A DNA stretch of 39,039 bases, from the NCBI GenBank assembly GCA_024697945.1, contig JAILRU010000072.1, positions 1-39,039 of the forward strand, in the 5' to 3' direction. Below the pieces are notes generated by a model that searched no databases, was not told the DNA's origin, and was given only the letters and a program-made list of their open reading frames with translations. The position numbers were made by a program, and so were the translations under genes. This document shows, in pieces, positions 8,596-17,158 of the stretch (the stretch's first letter is position 1; each line of letters begins with the position of its first letter). This DNA is from Bacteroidaceae bacterium. Its GTDB lineage: Bacteria > Bacteroidota > Bacteroidia > Bacteroidales > Bacteroidaceae.

Positions 8596-11046
8596 TTATT
8601 TAGTGACGATATTCATGAGTGCCACAATGACAGAGGAGAGTGAGGCGGCAGTAGATGCAGTGGACATAATTTCGGAGGTGCTCATGCCTTTGCGACCGGC
8701 CTTGGAAGGTACCACAATCTCTGTGCCAGGCTCAATGTCGTGTGAAGATCTGCCTGAAAGCTGTATAACGCTGCCGTTCATGTGGATGCCATATGCGTGT
8801 CGCTTGTATGCTTTGCGGGCATAACCACCTGCGTGTTTGATGTAGTATTTGACGCTCTTGCCTTCTTCATAAGCCATGGAGACAGGGTGCATCACTTCAC
8901 CACTAATTTTGACGGTGTATTCAGGCCTGGGTATTTTGAGTATATCGCCCTCGCGCAGGACAAGGTCGTAGATGCAACCAGGTTCTTTCAGTACTTTTTC
9001 TAAATCAACGGCGATGGCGTAGGTGTTGTCTGTGACGGCCTTCAGAGAAAGGAGAGAGTCTGCAACCTGAAGGTTGAGGTCTTTTCCATCGCGTAATCCT
9101 TGCTCATAGATATCAATTTGTGCACGCAGATTGTTGGCATCGCGCTGCTCTCGTTCTTCCTTGGTCATGACGCGCAGAAGCGAGGCTCCGCGAACATAAC
9201 CCTGGTTGGTGATGCCACCGCAATCGTGGATAAGGTCGGAGATACGGTAGTTCTTCTTTGTCATGGTATATGTACCGGGGAAATTCACCTGGCCAACAAT
9301 GTTGACGTTCATTTGTACCTCATAAGCAGGTGATTTACGGACATAGATAATATCGAATGGTGCAAGTTCAAAGACTGTGTCGCCTTTAAGGCTGAAGTCT
9401 TCATTGAAAGAGAATGTGAAGTGCTCGGCAGACATAGGTGAGTCTTCCGTAGCATTTATATCGCGCAGCCTGCGGAATACATCCACGCGTGCCAGAGAAC
9501 CGGCTTGAGTGATGCCACCAGCCAGCAGTATCATGTCTCTGAGGGTCGTGTGCTCGGCATAAGGATATTCGCCAGGATAATTGATTTCACCATCCACTTG
9601 TATGGTAAGTTCGCCTTGCATATCCAATTTATCAGGTATGAAAAGCACGTCTCCATTGTGCAGGGGTATATCTACTGCTGTCCCTTGAAGTATGCCAATA
9701 GCATCAACACTCATTATCTCTCTGTTCTTGTCTTCTTTTTCTCGGTGCAGGATGGCGCGTTTGGTGTAGGCACTTTCAATGAGACCATCGGCAGCATTGA
9801 GCAGGTCCTTGACGCTTAGTATTTGGTCGCCTAACTGAAACTCCCCTGGATGTTTTACGGCACCGCGTACTTCAACCAGGTTGTTATAGCGAACCATATT
9901 CTCATCAGCTTCGACAAGGTCGCCGTCAGCCATATGGAATGTTCCCATTTTGTCTTCCTCAATGGAGTAGATAGAATATTCTGTGCCTGCGGTGCGTTTT
10001 AGTCGTACTCCCTTAGTGTACGCTTTTCCATCGAAACCACCGGCATATTCCAGCAAGTCCTTTACTGTCTCACTTTTCTTCATTTCGTACCACATTGGGC
10101 GTTTCACATGTCCGGTTATTTTCACCAAACAGTCGTAAGAGCCTACCATGATGACATCTCCGTCGGAGAGACGAACGTCGCTCGTTGTGTTGCCGTGCAG
10201 GATGTAATCATAGACATCGATGGAGGTTAGTTGACTTCCTCTGCGGAAAACGCGGATGTCGCGTAGCGTGCCGATGTCGTTGATTCCTCCGGCTGAGTAA
10301 AGGGCATTGAAAGCCGACGAGAGGCTGGATAGTGTGTAAGTGCCAGGATGTACGACTTCACCCATTACCTGTACTTGCATTGAGCGTAGGTCAGAGAGTG
10401 AGAGGTCGAAATGGCAATCGGCGTAGCTCTGACCGAGTCGTTCGCGAAGCACTCCCTTAGCTTTGCTGACTGTGAGGCCCGCCAGACGGATGAGACCGAT
10501 TCCCTCTATCACGATGTAACCATCGGGAGAAATGGTCTGTTGGATCGTTTGCTGACTGGCTCCCCAGATGTTTATCGTGACTTCGTCGCCAGCTCCGAGC
10601 AGATAGTTGGTCGGTGTAGCTATGTTTTGAGCAGGAGCGAAGGTCAAGTTCTGTGATGAGAATATATTGCGGCCAAAGACTTGCATTTCGCTTTTCACGT
10701 CCATTCCTTCGGTAAAATCCTGATCTCTCGATGTACTATCGTTGGCAGAGGACTCATCTATGATGCCGACTTCCTTTTGTCGGGATAATAAGTTGTTTTT
10801 ATTGGTGCTGGTCTGTCCTTCTGCTTTTAAGCGTTCAGCCTTGCGCCGTACGCGCTGAAGTTGAGTCATAGTGACTCCTTGGCTAATCAAATGAGTCGCT
10901 ATGTCACCCTGTGAAGAACCCTTTTGGGTTTCTTTTGCGATATAGCTCAATACCTGATCATCGCTCATACTCTGGGCTTTCATTTCAGAACCGAAAAGGG
11001 AAGGAAGGAATAGGAGAAGTAACATTAAAAAGATTTTTGTCTTCAT
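8596..11046 (-). CDS. Wza-type polysaccharide export protein with six SLBB domains
   Basis: An 816-residue outer-membrane exporter. It has a cleavable signal (residues 1-25, ending in KAQ), a helical, charged N-terminal part (about 26-95), a polysaccharide-export domain (about 145-210: NYLLGAGDEVTINIWG...SPDGYIVIEGIG), and then six SLBB-like units recognisable by V-x-G-x-V-x-x-P-G starts (VMGEVVHPG, ITGHVKRPM, VRGAVKHPG, VDGEINYPG, IVGQVNFPG, ISGEVMHPV). A hydrophobic C-terminal segment closes it. Canonical Wza is about 380 residues with fewer SLBB domains, so this is the long Bacteroidetes form. It is the first gene of the leftward operon. No UpxY/NusG-like antiterminator gene is found upstream. 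Confidence 0.88.
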   Translation of the reverse strand: MKTKIFLMLLLLFLPSLFGSEMKAQSMSDDQVLSYIAKETQKGSSQGDIATHLISQGVTMTQLQRVRRKAERLKAEGQTSTNKNNLLSRQKEVGIIDESSANDSTSRDQDFTEGMDVKSEMQVFGRNIFSSQNLTFAPAQNIATPTNYLLGAGDEVTINIWGASQQTIQQTISPDGYIVIEGIGLIRLAGLTVSKAKGVLRERLGQSYADCHFDLSLSDLRSMQVQVMGEVVHPGTYTLSSLSSAFNALYSAGGINDIGTLRDIRVFRRGSQLTSIDVYDYILHGNTTSDVRLSDGDVIMVGSYDCLVKITGHVKRPMWYEMKKSETVKDLLEYAGGFDGKAYTKGVRLKRTAGTEYSIYSIEEDKMGTFHMADGDLVEADENMVRYNNLVEVRGAVKHPGEFQLGDQILSVKDLLNAADGLIESAYTKRAILHREKEDKNREIMSVDAIGILQGTAVDIPLHNGDVLFIPDKLDMQGELTIQVDGEINYPGEYPYAEHTTLRDMILLAGGITQAGSLARVDVFRRLRDINATEDSPMSAEHFTFSFNEDFSLKGDTVFELAPFDIIYVRKSPAYEVQMNVNIVGQVNFPGTYTMTKKNYRISDLIHDCGGITNQGYVRGASLLRVMTKEEREQRDANNLRAQIDIYEQGLRDGKDLNLQVADSLLSLKAVTDNTYAIAVDLEKVLKEPGCIYDLVLREGDILKIPRPEYTVKISGEVMHPVSMAYEEGKSVKYYIKHAGGYARKAYKRHAYGIHMNGSVIQLSGRSSHDIEPGTEIVVPSKAGRKGMSTSEIMSTASTAASLSSVIVALMNIVTK

Positions 11047-11137
11047 ATAGTTTTATTGTTTTCTGCCAAAGCATTTCATATAATAAATAACGTGCGCGCG
11101 TAATTTTTTATTGTGTATGTCTTAATAAAAAACAAGT

Positions 11138-11605
11138 TTACAAAGCGGCATAGGTATGAATGTCTTCGTAGGCGGGGATGTCCTCGACAAATTGATAGGT
11201 GCCGTTTTCATAATTAATCTTGCAGCAATAATGCTGCAGTCCGTTGCTCACAACGAGCCACTTCACTTTTAATTTTATGTTGTACCGACTTATTTGTTCG
11301 AAAACATGTTGGGTTATATCTACATTCGGTGATTTATATTCTATAATCATTATTGGTTGTGCATTGCATCCATATACAACGCTGTCACAACGTTTCTTTG
11401 TGCCGTTGAGTGAGATGGATATTTCATTGCCGATACATTCTGATGGATAACCTTTATGTTGAATTAGGTAATGTACGAACTGCTGGCGAACCCATTCTTC
11501 GGGCGTTAAAGCCACATATTTTCGCCTCAGAATGTCAAAAACTAGTTGTTTGCCATCCTTTGTTATGATTTTTAAGTCTGTTTTCAGGAGGTTCAGTACT
11601 TGCAT
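11138..11605 (-). CDS. Stand-alone type I restriction HsdR N-terminal domain protein
   Basis: A 155-residue protein starting at the ATG at 11605-11603; the in-frame extension to 11662 covers the promoter region and is unlikely. It resembles the N-terminal nuclease domain of HsdR: an initial DGKQLVFDILRRKYVALTPEEWVRQQFVHYL-type region and the PD-(D/E)xK-like core, with Asp in KRCDSVVY and the E-x-K of IIEYKSP. There is no helicase domain and no HsdM or HsdS gene nearby. It diverges from amn and holA, a linkage that I recall as common in Bacteroidetes. A housekeeping DNA role rather than restriction is inferred from this, but its target is unknown. Confidence 0.75.
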   Translation of the reverse strand: MQVLNLLKTDLKIITKDGKQLVFDILRRKYVALTPEEWVRQQFVHYLIQHKGYPSECIGNEISISLNGTKKRCDSVVYGCNAQPIMIIEYKSPNVDITQHVFEQISRYNIKLKVKWLVVSNGLQHYCCKINYENGTYQFVEDIPAYEDIHTYAAL

Positions 11606-11620
11606 TTTAAAATTTTTCCG

Positions 11621-11639
11621 TAACTTTGCTGCAAAATTA
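11621..11639. promoter_or_regulatory. Opposed overlapping promoters for amn and the HsdR-N gene
   Basis: TAACTTTG on the plus strand (11621-11628) serves amn, with a TTG at 11600-11602 as its -33 element, overlapping the start codon of the leftward gene. TAATTTTG on the minus strand (11639-11632) would serve the HsdR-N gene. The two boxes face each other one base apart from full symmetry, giving a 19-base near-palindrome. Confidence 0.6.
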
Positions 11640-11647
11640 TATAAAAG

Positions 11648-12424
11648 ATGAAGACAAAGCAAGAAATTGTAGAAAATTGGTTGCCAAGATACACTCAGAT
11701 GCCTCTCGAAGGCTTTGGTACATATATTCTACTGACAAATTTCAATAATTATGTAGACATTTTCTGCGAAAATTTTGGGATAGAGAAGCCTGCTTACACT
11801 TCTAATATGCGCTGCGCTACGGCAGACGGTATCACAATCATCAATTTTGGAATGGGTAGCCCCAATGCTGCCATTATTATGGATTTGCTTAGTGCTATCC
11901 AACCGAAAGCATGTCTTTTTCTTGGCAAGTGCGGTGGTATCTCGTCAAAAACCCAGCGTGGCGACCTCGTCCTTCCTATTGCTGGCATACGTGGCGAGGG
12001 AACGAGTAATGATTACTTTCCACCAGAAGTACCCGCCCTGCCCGCATTTATGCTGCAACGTGCCGTCAGCAGTACTATACGCGACCTTGGTTTCGATTAT
12101 TGGACCGGTACGGTTTTTACAACGAACCGCCGTGTTTGGGAACACGATGACAAATTTAAAGAGTACCTGCGTACCACTAGGGCTATGGCTGTGGATATGG
12201 AGACGGCAACGCTTTTCACTTGTGGCTTTGCCAATCACATACCGACAGGAGCTTTGCTTCTTGTCAGTGACAACCCAATGACACCAGAAGGCGTAAAGAC
12301 TAGCGAAAGTGACCGACAAGTGACGGCTGGTTATGTGGTTGACCATGTTAAGATAGGTATTCAAGCTCTTGAAATGATTAAGCAGGATAAGAAGACTGTT
12401 CGTCACCTCAAATTCGACTATTGA
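11648..12424 (+). CDS. amn: AMP nucleosidase, short form
   Basis: A 258-residue cytoplasmic member of the purine-nucleoside phosphorylase/uridine phosphorylase superfamily. AMP nucleosidase hydrolyses AMP to adenine and ribose 5-phosphate. Visible family features are INFGMGSPNA (65-74), LGKCGGIS (92-99), the ribose-contacting MET at 184-186 in AVDMETATLF, and the purine-site Asp in SDNPM (208). The E. coli enzyme is about 480 residues with an extra regulatory N-terminal domain; this short form lacks it and is typical for Bacteroidetes. The gene ends 2 bases before the holA start codon, so they form one transcript from the promoter at 11621-11628. Confidence 0.85.
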   Translation: MKTKQEIVENWLPRYTQMPLEGFGTYILLTNFNNYVDIFCENFGIEKPAYTSNMRCATADGITIINFGMGSPNAAIIMDLLSAIQPKACLFLGKCGGISSKTQRGDLVLPIAGIRGEGTSNDYFPPEVPALPAFMLQRAVSSTIRDLGFDYWTGTVFTTNRRVWEHDDKFKEYLRTTRAMAVDMETATLFTCGFANHIPTGALLLVSDNPMTPEGVKTSESDRQVTAGYVVDHVKIGIQALEMIKQDKKTVRHLKFDY

Positions 12425-12426
12425 TT

Positions 12427-13446
12427 ATGGCAGTAAAAGGTGTCACATATGAGGATATTCTGCGCGATGTTAAGTCTCAGAAGTTTGCTCCTCTCTATTA
12501 TTTGATGGGCGAAGAGGATTACTATATTGACAAACTGAGTGATGTTATTGTCGATACTTTGCTTAGCAAAGATGAGAGGGACTTCAACCTTGATATTGTT
12601 TATGGTTCGGAAACTGATATCAATAAGATAATAGAACTGGCGCATGCTTATCCAATGATGGCTGAGCGCCGTGTCGTATTGGTTCGGGAAGCGCAAGCAA
12701 TACGCTCTCTAGATGGCCTTGAAGCCTATTTATCTCATCTCACACCAACTACCGTGCTCGTATTCTGTCATAAGCATGGTAAGTTGGATATGCGCAAGGC
12801 TTTTGCTAAGATTATACAGCAAGTAGGCGTTATTTATGAGAGTAAAAGATTGTATGATAATCAGCTGCCGACATTCATTGTACAATACCTCCACCAGCAT
12901 GATGTTGATATTGAGCCGCAGGCAGTTCAGATGCTTGCCGGTCATGTCGGTGCTGATTTAAGTCGCTTAATCTCAGAAATGGACAAACTTCTGTTGGCAT
13001 TGCCGGAAGGAAGTAGGGTAGTAGGGCCTACAATAGTGGAGGAGCAAACCGGTATGAGCAAGGAATTCAATGATTTTGAGTTGCAGGCTGCTCTTGCAGG
13101 GCGAAAAATCTTCCGCGCTAATCAAATTGTCAAATACTATCAAGGGAATCCCCGTAACTTTTTTATTGGACGTACGCTTACCAATTTATTTACATTTTTT
13201 TCAGACGTAATGCTTGCATATTATGCTCCTGACAAGAGCGATGCAAGTATTGCAGCATGGATTGGAAAGAATGAATGGAAGGTTCGACAAGATGTAGGAC
13301 CTGCACGTCGAAACTACTCTGGAGTGAAAGTTATGCAAATTCTGGGTGAAATACGCAAAACTGATGCCCAAAGTAAAGGGGTGGGGGGCTGCAGAACACC
13401 TCATGAGGAGCTTTTGCAGGACCTAATCTTCTATATTTTACACTAA
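12427..13446 (+). CDS. holA: DNA polymerase III delta subunit
   Basis: A 339-residue clamp-loader subunit that opens the beta sliding clamp during replication. The start is the ATG at 12427 (MAVKGVTYEDIL); a TTG two codons earlier overlaps the amn stop. Family features are the N-terminal PLYYLMGEEDYYIDKLSD region, the beta-contact region near residues 60-90, the central AGHVGADLSRLISEMDKL helix pair, and a C-terminal helical domain with the conserved ALAGRK and FFIGRTLTNL-type segments. Its length fits the family. It is translationally close to amn and is followed by a long untranslated gap. Confidence 0.9.
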   Translation: MAVKGVTYEDILRDVKSQKFAPLYYLMGEEDYYIDKLSDVIVDTLLSKDERDFNLDIVYGSETDINKIIELAHAYPMMAERRVVLVREAQAIRSLDGLEAYLSHLTPTTVLVFCHKHGKLDMRKAFAKIIQQVGVIYESKRLYDNQLPTFIVQYLHQHDVDIEPQAVQMLAGHVGADLSRLISEMDKLLLALPEGSRVVGPTIVEEQTGMSKEFNDFELQAALAGRKIFRANQIVKYYQGNPRNFFIGRTLTNLFTFFSDVMLAYYAPDKSDASIAAWIGKNEWKVRQDVGPARRNYSGVKVMQILGEIRKTDAQSKGVGGCRTPHEELLQDLIFYILH

Positions 13447-13673
13447 ATCCGTTCTATTTTGTTTTGTTTTGCGGGGATTTTTTTATACCCTTATTTGCTG
13501 AAATAAAAAGTTTTATGCAGGATTCCTACCCTCTGAGAATCGCATAAAAATCCTCATGTTTACTCTCGGCTATAAAGAAGCCAGAAATTGTTAAAAAACG
13601 CGATATTAGCTGTCGTTTATCGCATTTAATGCATTTTGGTTTAGAAAGCCAAATACCTCATGATACACATAAA

Positions 13674-13739
13674 TTAAAAGACTAATGGTTGCGTAATCAA
13701 TAATATACTTGGAACTGCGCAAACTATTTAGTCTTTTAA
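13674..13739. repeat. 12-base perfect inverted repeat
   Basis: TTAAAAGACTAA at 13674-13685 is matched by its exact complement at 13728-13739, with weaker complementarity continuing inward (GGTTGCG against GCGCAAAC). The loop is 42 bases. It could be an RNA hairpin or the footprint of a small element. Confidence 0.6.
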
Positions 13740-14122
13740 ATTCAAATGCAAAAGCGAAATTTGATAATTTGAATATTTAAATGTAAACTTATGCATAAAG
13801 GACGAATACACGTATTGTATTAATAGCCAACGAATAATGAAAATTTATTAAAATTGAAAGAATGAATTATTGCACAGGCTTACTTATTGGTTGCAATGCA
13901 AAAGAACATACGGCTTGGTGGATGGGTTTTCAGGTTGCGTTGTGGGTTTAAGGCCAGCACATTATGGTGTTTTGTAAAAGCTCCTCACTTTAAGCTAATT
14001 GCGTGGCATATAGTTGGTTTTTGATGACCGGCAGGTCCTTTTTGTGACTTGAGTTTTGGTTTGTGGATTGTGCGCTTGTAAATCAAAATGCAAAATACGA
14101 GTTTGGATTTTCAAAGCAAAAG

Positions 14123-14154
14123 TTTGGCAGTTTGAATATTTTTTTATACCTTTG
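14123..14154 (+). promoter_or_regulatory. Promoter of the XRE regulator gene
   Basis: TTTG at 14123-14126, a 20-base spacer, then TACCTTTG at 14147-14154, very close to the Bacteroidetes primary-sigma consensus. The start codon is about 55 bases downstream. Confidence 0.7.
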
Positions 14155-14209
14155 CCGCCAGTTTTGAAACATAAACACGCACTAAATCTAAGTTGATATA
14201 CCAAATATT

Positions 14210-14665
14210 ATGAAAGATCGAATCAGTGCTCTCATGAAACACATGGGAATGTCGCAGAAAAATTTTGCTGCAGAAATATGCATATCGGAAGGAGCCCTTT
14301 CGAGCATTTTTAGTGGAAGGACTAAACCAACCCTTAACACAGTGAACAATATTCATGAACGCTTTCCAGAGGTCAATATGAGTTGGCTAATTGATGGGAA
14401 AGGTGAAATGTTCGATTCTCCACAATTTGGCTCCCAGCAAACAGATACATACGAAGGGTCCGTCTCTGCTCCTACTACACAGGTATCGGGCATACCTATT
14501 CAATCAGGGTTTGTTGAACAGCTTGCAGGCTCTCAGCAGATGCCCCTTCAAACTCCAGTTTCTATGTCTGATAGGAAAAATATTGACAAGCCGTTACGAC
14601 ATATAGCTGAGATTAGGGTTTTTTACGATGACGGTACTTTCGAAACTTTTTCTGCAAAAGTGTGA
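14210..14665 (+). CDS. XRE-family helix-turn-helix regulator
   Basis: A 151-residue protein. Residues 1-60 form a Cro/CI-type helix-turn-helix (ISALMKHMGMSQKNFAAEICISEGALSSIFSGRTKPTLNTVNNI pattern, with recognition helix around EGALSSIFSG), followed by MSWLIDGKGEMF, a common cap in Bacteroidetes XRE proteins. The middle (70-120) is low-complexity and rich in Gln, Ser and Pro. The C-terminal 25 residues (IAEIRVFYDDGTFETF) form a short strand-rich tail. It sits directly upstream of pyrK and is separated from it by a hairpin that overlaps the pyrK promoter. Control of the pyrimidine genes is possible but not shown. Confidence 0.8.
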   Translation: MKDRISALMKHMGMSQKNFAAEICISEGALSSIFSGRTKPTLNTVNNIHERFPEVNMSWLIDGKGEMFDSPQFGSQQTDTYEGSVSAPTTQVSGIPIQSGFVEQLAGSQQMPLQTPVSMSDRKNIDKPLRHIAEIRVFYDDGTFETFSAKV

Positions 14666-14670
14666 AATTT

Positions 14671-14703
14671 ATCGGAACATGCTTTATGTTCCGATATTTT
14701 TTG
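14671..14703 (+). terminator. Hairpin with T-run between the XRE gene and pyrK
   Basis: A perfect 10-base stem, ATCGGAACAT (14671-14680) and its complement (14686-14695), with a 5-base loop and a run of Ts after it. It fits an intrinsic terminator. It also covers the -33 position of the pyrK promoter and could be an operator. Confidence 0.75.
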
Positions 14704-14711
14704 TACCTTTG
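14704..14711 (+). promoter_or_regulatory. -7 box of the pyrK promoter
   Basis: TACCTTTG, matching the TANNTTTG consensus. Transcription would begin near 14717, which rules out the upstream in-frame start at 14662 and favours the ATG at 14737. Confidence 0.7.
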
Positions 14712-14736
14712 CAGTGTTTTTATGTATAAAATGTAT

Positions 14737-15510
14737 ATGAAGAAGTACGTTTTGGACCTGAAAGTCACCTCTGTGGAGTCCCTTGGTGAGCGCTATCTGT
14801 TGCTTGTTGCTATCAATCCTGCAGGGCGTCTTCCCAAGATGTTTCCAGGACAATTCGCGCAACTTCGCATCGATGAAAGCAAGGAAACCTTCTTGAGACG
14901 TCCTATCAGTCTGCATTACGTTGATTATAAGAAGAACGAAGTCTGCTTCCTTGTACAGAAGGTCGGAAAAGGAACTGCTTCGCTTTGGGAGAAGCGTCCT
15001 TGCTCGACGCTGAATGCGGTACTGCCTTTGGGCAGTGGCTTCACAATGCCTACTTCGCCTCAAAAGAAAGTGTTGCTTGTGGGCGGTGGCGTAGGCATTG
15101 CTCCTCTTCTCTTCATGGGAATGGAATTGAAGAAGATGGGTGTGCGTCCTGCGTTCCTCCTTGGGGCTCGAAGCAAAACGGACCTGATTCGACTTGACGC
15201 ATACCGTGCCCAAGGTGATGTCTATGTGACAACAGAGGACGGTTCCGAGGGTGAGATGGGCTTTGTCACGCAACATAGCATCTTGCAGATAGAAAAGTTC
15301 GATTGCATTTATGTTTGTGGGCCTAAGCCGATGATGGTGGCAATGGCCTACTATGCAAAATCAACAGGAACACCTTGCGAGGTCAGCTTGGAAAACATGA
15401 TGGCATGCGGTTTGGGTGCTTGCTTGTGTTGTGTTGAGGATACGGTGGATGGCAATGTTTGTGTCTGCAAGGAAGGTCCAGTTTTCAATATTGATAAGTT
15501 GAAATGGTAG
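14737..15510 (+). CDS. pyrK: Dihydroorotate dehydrogenase electron-transfer subunit
   Basis: A 257-residue FAD and [2Fe-2S] protein that passes electrons from the class 1B dihydroorotate dehydrogenase to NAD in pyrimidine synthesis. It shows the flavin-binding RRPIS at 54-58, the NAD-site GGGVGIAPL at 116-124, and a cysteine cluster near the C-terminus (C224, C229, C232, C244) for the iron-sulfur centre. ATGs at 14722 and 14731 are in frame, but the first lies almost at the expected transcript start, so MKKYVLDL at 14737 is the best choice. It is followed after 13 bases by pyrD, its catalytic partner. Confidence 0.92.
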   Translation: MKKYVLDLKVTSVESLGERYLLLVAINPAGRLPKMFPGQFAQLRIDESKETFLRRPISLHYVDYKKNEVCFLVQKVGKGTASLWEKRPCSTLNAVLPLGSGFTMPTSPQKKVLLVGGGVGIAPLLFMGMELKKMGVRPAFLLGARSKTDLIRLDAYRAQGDVYVTTEDGSEGEMGFVTQHSILQIEKFDCIYVCGPKPMMVAMAYYAKSTGTPCEVSLENMMACGLGACLCCVEDTVDGNVCVCKEGPVFNIDKLKW

Positions 15511-15523
15511 AGGAGAATGAGAT

Positions 15524-16432
15524 ATGGCGGATTCACGAGTGAATATAGCAGATTTAGATCTAATTAATCCAGTGCTTACGGCCAGCGGAACGTTTGGCTA
15601 TGGTTTAGAGTATCAAGACTTTGTTGATTTGGGTCAATTGGGAGGTGTTATCGTCAAGGGTACTACTTTGCATTCCCGCGAAGGCAATCCCTATCCTAGA
15701 ATGGCGGAAACGGCTCAGGGGATGCTAAATTGTGTGGGGCTTCAGAATAAAGGGGTGGACTATTTTTGTGCTCACATCTATCCGCAGATAAAGGACATCC
15801 GCACGAATATGATAGTGAATGTGTCCGGCAATAGCCCTGATGATTATGCCGAGTGTGCCTCCCGCATCAATGAACTGGATTGCATTCCTGCGATAGAGCT
15901 CAATATTTCCTGCCCTAATGTAAAGCATGGTGGAATGGCATTCGGAACGACAGTCGAAGGAGCGACCAGCGTTGTAAAGGCTGTACGTGAGGCCTACAGG
16001 AAGACACTCATCGTGAAACTTTCGCCCAATGTGACCAGTATCACTGACATTGCTTTGGCAGTACAAGATGCCGGAGCTGATGCTGTCAGCCTTATCAATA
16101 CCCTGATGGGAATGGCGATTGATATAGAAAAACGTAAGCGGGTGCTGAGTATCGGAACAGGAGGCCTGAGTGGTCCATGCATTAAGCCGGTGGCTCTGCG
16201 AATGGTGTATCAAGTGGCACATGTTGTACAGATACCTGTTATTGGAATTGGCGGCATTAGTAACGCAAAGGATGCAGTGGAATTCCTTTTGGCAGGGGCC
16301 ACTGCTATAGAGATAGGAACGGCCAATTTCCTTGACCCTGCCATTAGTGTAAAGGTGGTGAAGGGCATTGACGAATACCTCGATAAGCACGGCTTTGAGA
16401 GTGTGAAAGACATAATAGGAATATGCGAATAG
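15524..16432 (+). CDS. pyrD: Dihydroorotate dehydrogenase, class 1B catalytic subunit
   Basis: A 302-residue FMN enzyme oxidising dihydroorotate to orotate in de novo pyrimidine synthesis. The catalytic Cys of class 1 enzymes is C130 in LNISCPN. Other family signatures are [13 protein letters not shown] (15-27), VGLQNKG (71-77), VNVSGN (99-104), VKLSPN, SLINTL, and the phosphate-binding GTGGLSGP and IPVIGIGGI segments. Class 1B enzymes need PyrK, encoded immediately upstream. It overlaps trmD by 10 bases, so translational coupling is likely. Confidence 0.95.
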   Translation: MADSRVNIADLDLINPVLTASGTFGYGLEYQDFVDLGQLGGVIVKGTTLHSREGNPYPRMAETAQGMLNCVGLQNKGVDYFCAHIYPQIKDIRTNMIVNVSGNSPDDYAECASRINELDCIPAIELNISCPNVKHGGMAFGTTVEGATSVVKAVREAYRKTLIVKLSPNVTSITDIALAVQDAGADAVSLINTLMGMAIDIEKRKRVLSIGTGGLSGPCIKPVALRMVYQVAHVVQIPVIGIGGISNAKDAVEFLLAGATAIEIGTANFLDPAISVKVVKGIDEYLDKHGFESVKDIIGICE

Positions 16433-17109
16433 ACATTATCACCGTATTGCCAGAACTGATACGGGGCTTCATGCAGGAGTCTATTGTCGGCAGAGCACAG
16501 AAGAAGGGATTGGTGGAAATACACATCCATAATCTGCGAGACTACACACTGGACAAGTGGCGTCGCGTGGATGACTATCCTTTTGGAGGTTTCGCAGGTA
16601 TGGTCATGCAATGTGAGCCTATTGACCGTTGCATTTCGGCTCTGACGTCAGAGCGGCATTACGACCAAATCATTTTTACCACCCCAGACGGCGATCAGTT
16701 CGATCAGCCGATGGCCAACAGTCTTTCGCTCCATGAGAACATCATCATTCTTTGCGGCCACTACAAAGGCATTGACTATCGCATACGCGAACATCTTATT
16801 ACTAAGGAGGTAAGTATAGGCGATTATGTGCTGACGGGCGGCGAGTTGGCTGCGGCAGTGATGACCGATGCCATCGTGCGTATTTTACCTGGAGCAATCG
16901 GTGACGAACAAAGTGCCCTTTCTGATTCTTTCCAGGACAATTTGCTTGCAGCTCCTGTCTATACACGTCCAGCCGAGTACAAGGGTTGGAAGGTGCCTGA
17001 AGTGTTGCTTTCTGGCAATGAGCGTCTCATTAAGGAGTGGGAATTGCAGCAGAGTCTGGAGCGCACACAGAGACTTCGTCCCGACCTGCTGAGAAAGTCG
17101 AAAAGTTAA
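16423..17109 (+). CDS. trmD: tRNA (guanine37-N1)-methyltransferase
   Basis: A 228-residue SPOUT-class enzyme that methylates G37 next to the anticodon with S-adenosylmethionine, guarding against +1 frameshifts. The trefoil-knot SAM site is visible as LCGHYKGID (110-118) and GDYVLTGGE (133-141), followed by LPGAIG and the catalytic Asp in the SDSF segment (D168). The YPFGG segment (52-56) is also typical. Its length is normal. It overlaps the end of pyrD by 10 bases. The 49-base gap after it leads to the zeta-like gene, probably on the same transcript. Confidence 0.95.
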   Translation: MRIDIITVLPELIRGFMQESIVGRAQKKGLVEIHIHNLRDYTLDKWRRVDDYPFGGFAGMVMQCEPIDRCISALTSERHYDQIIFTTPDGDQFDQPMANSLSLHENIIILCGHYKGIDYRIREHLITKEVSIGDYVLTGGELAAAVMTDAIVRILPGAIGDEQSALSDSFQDNLLAAPVYTRPAEYKGWKVPEVLLSGNERLIKEWELQQSLERTQRLRPDLLRKSKS

Positions 17110-17158
17110 AGGATTTCAAAAAGTTAAAGGACTGTAGCAACATATTATACCCGAGAAT

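Larger units (their letters stand above)
13447..14209. other. 763-base gap with inverted repeats, no recognised gene
   Basis: This AT-rich stretch contains no open frame that I can support. It holds several short hairpins (GCGATA/TATCGC near 13599-13621, TTTGG/CCAAA near 13635-13652), a perfect 12-base inverted repeat at 13674-13685 and 13728-13739, and ATTCAAAT/ATTTGAAT at 13740-13747 and 13767-13774. A loosely similar stretch recurs near 14083-14141, just before the promoter of the XRE gene. Confidence 0.6.

Noticed and set aside
13447..14209. tRNA or other standard RNA gene in the gap
   Set aside because: I found no cloverleaf-type arms or TTCGA loop; only short AT-rich hairpins are visible.
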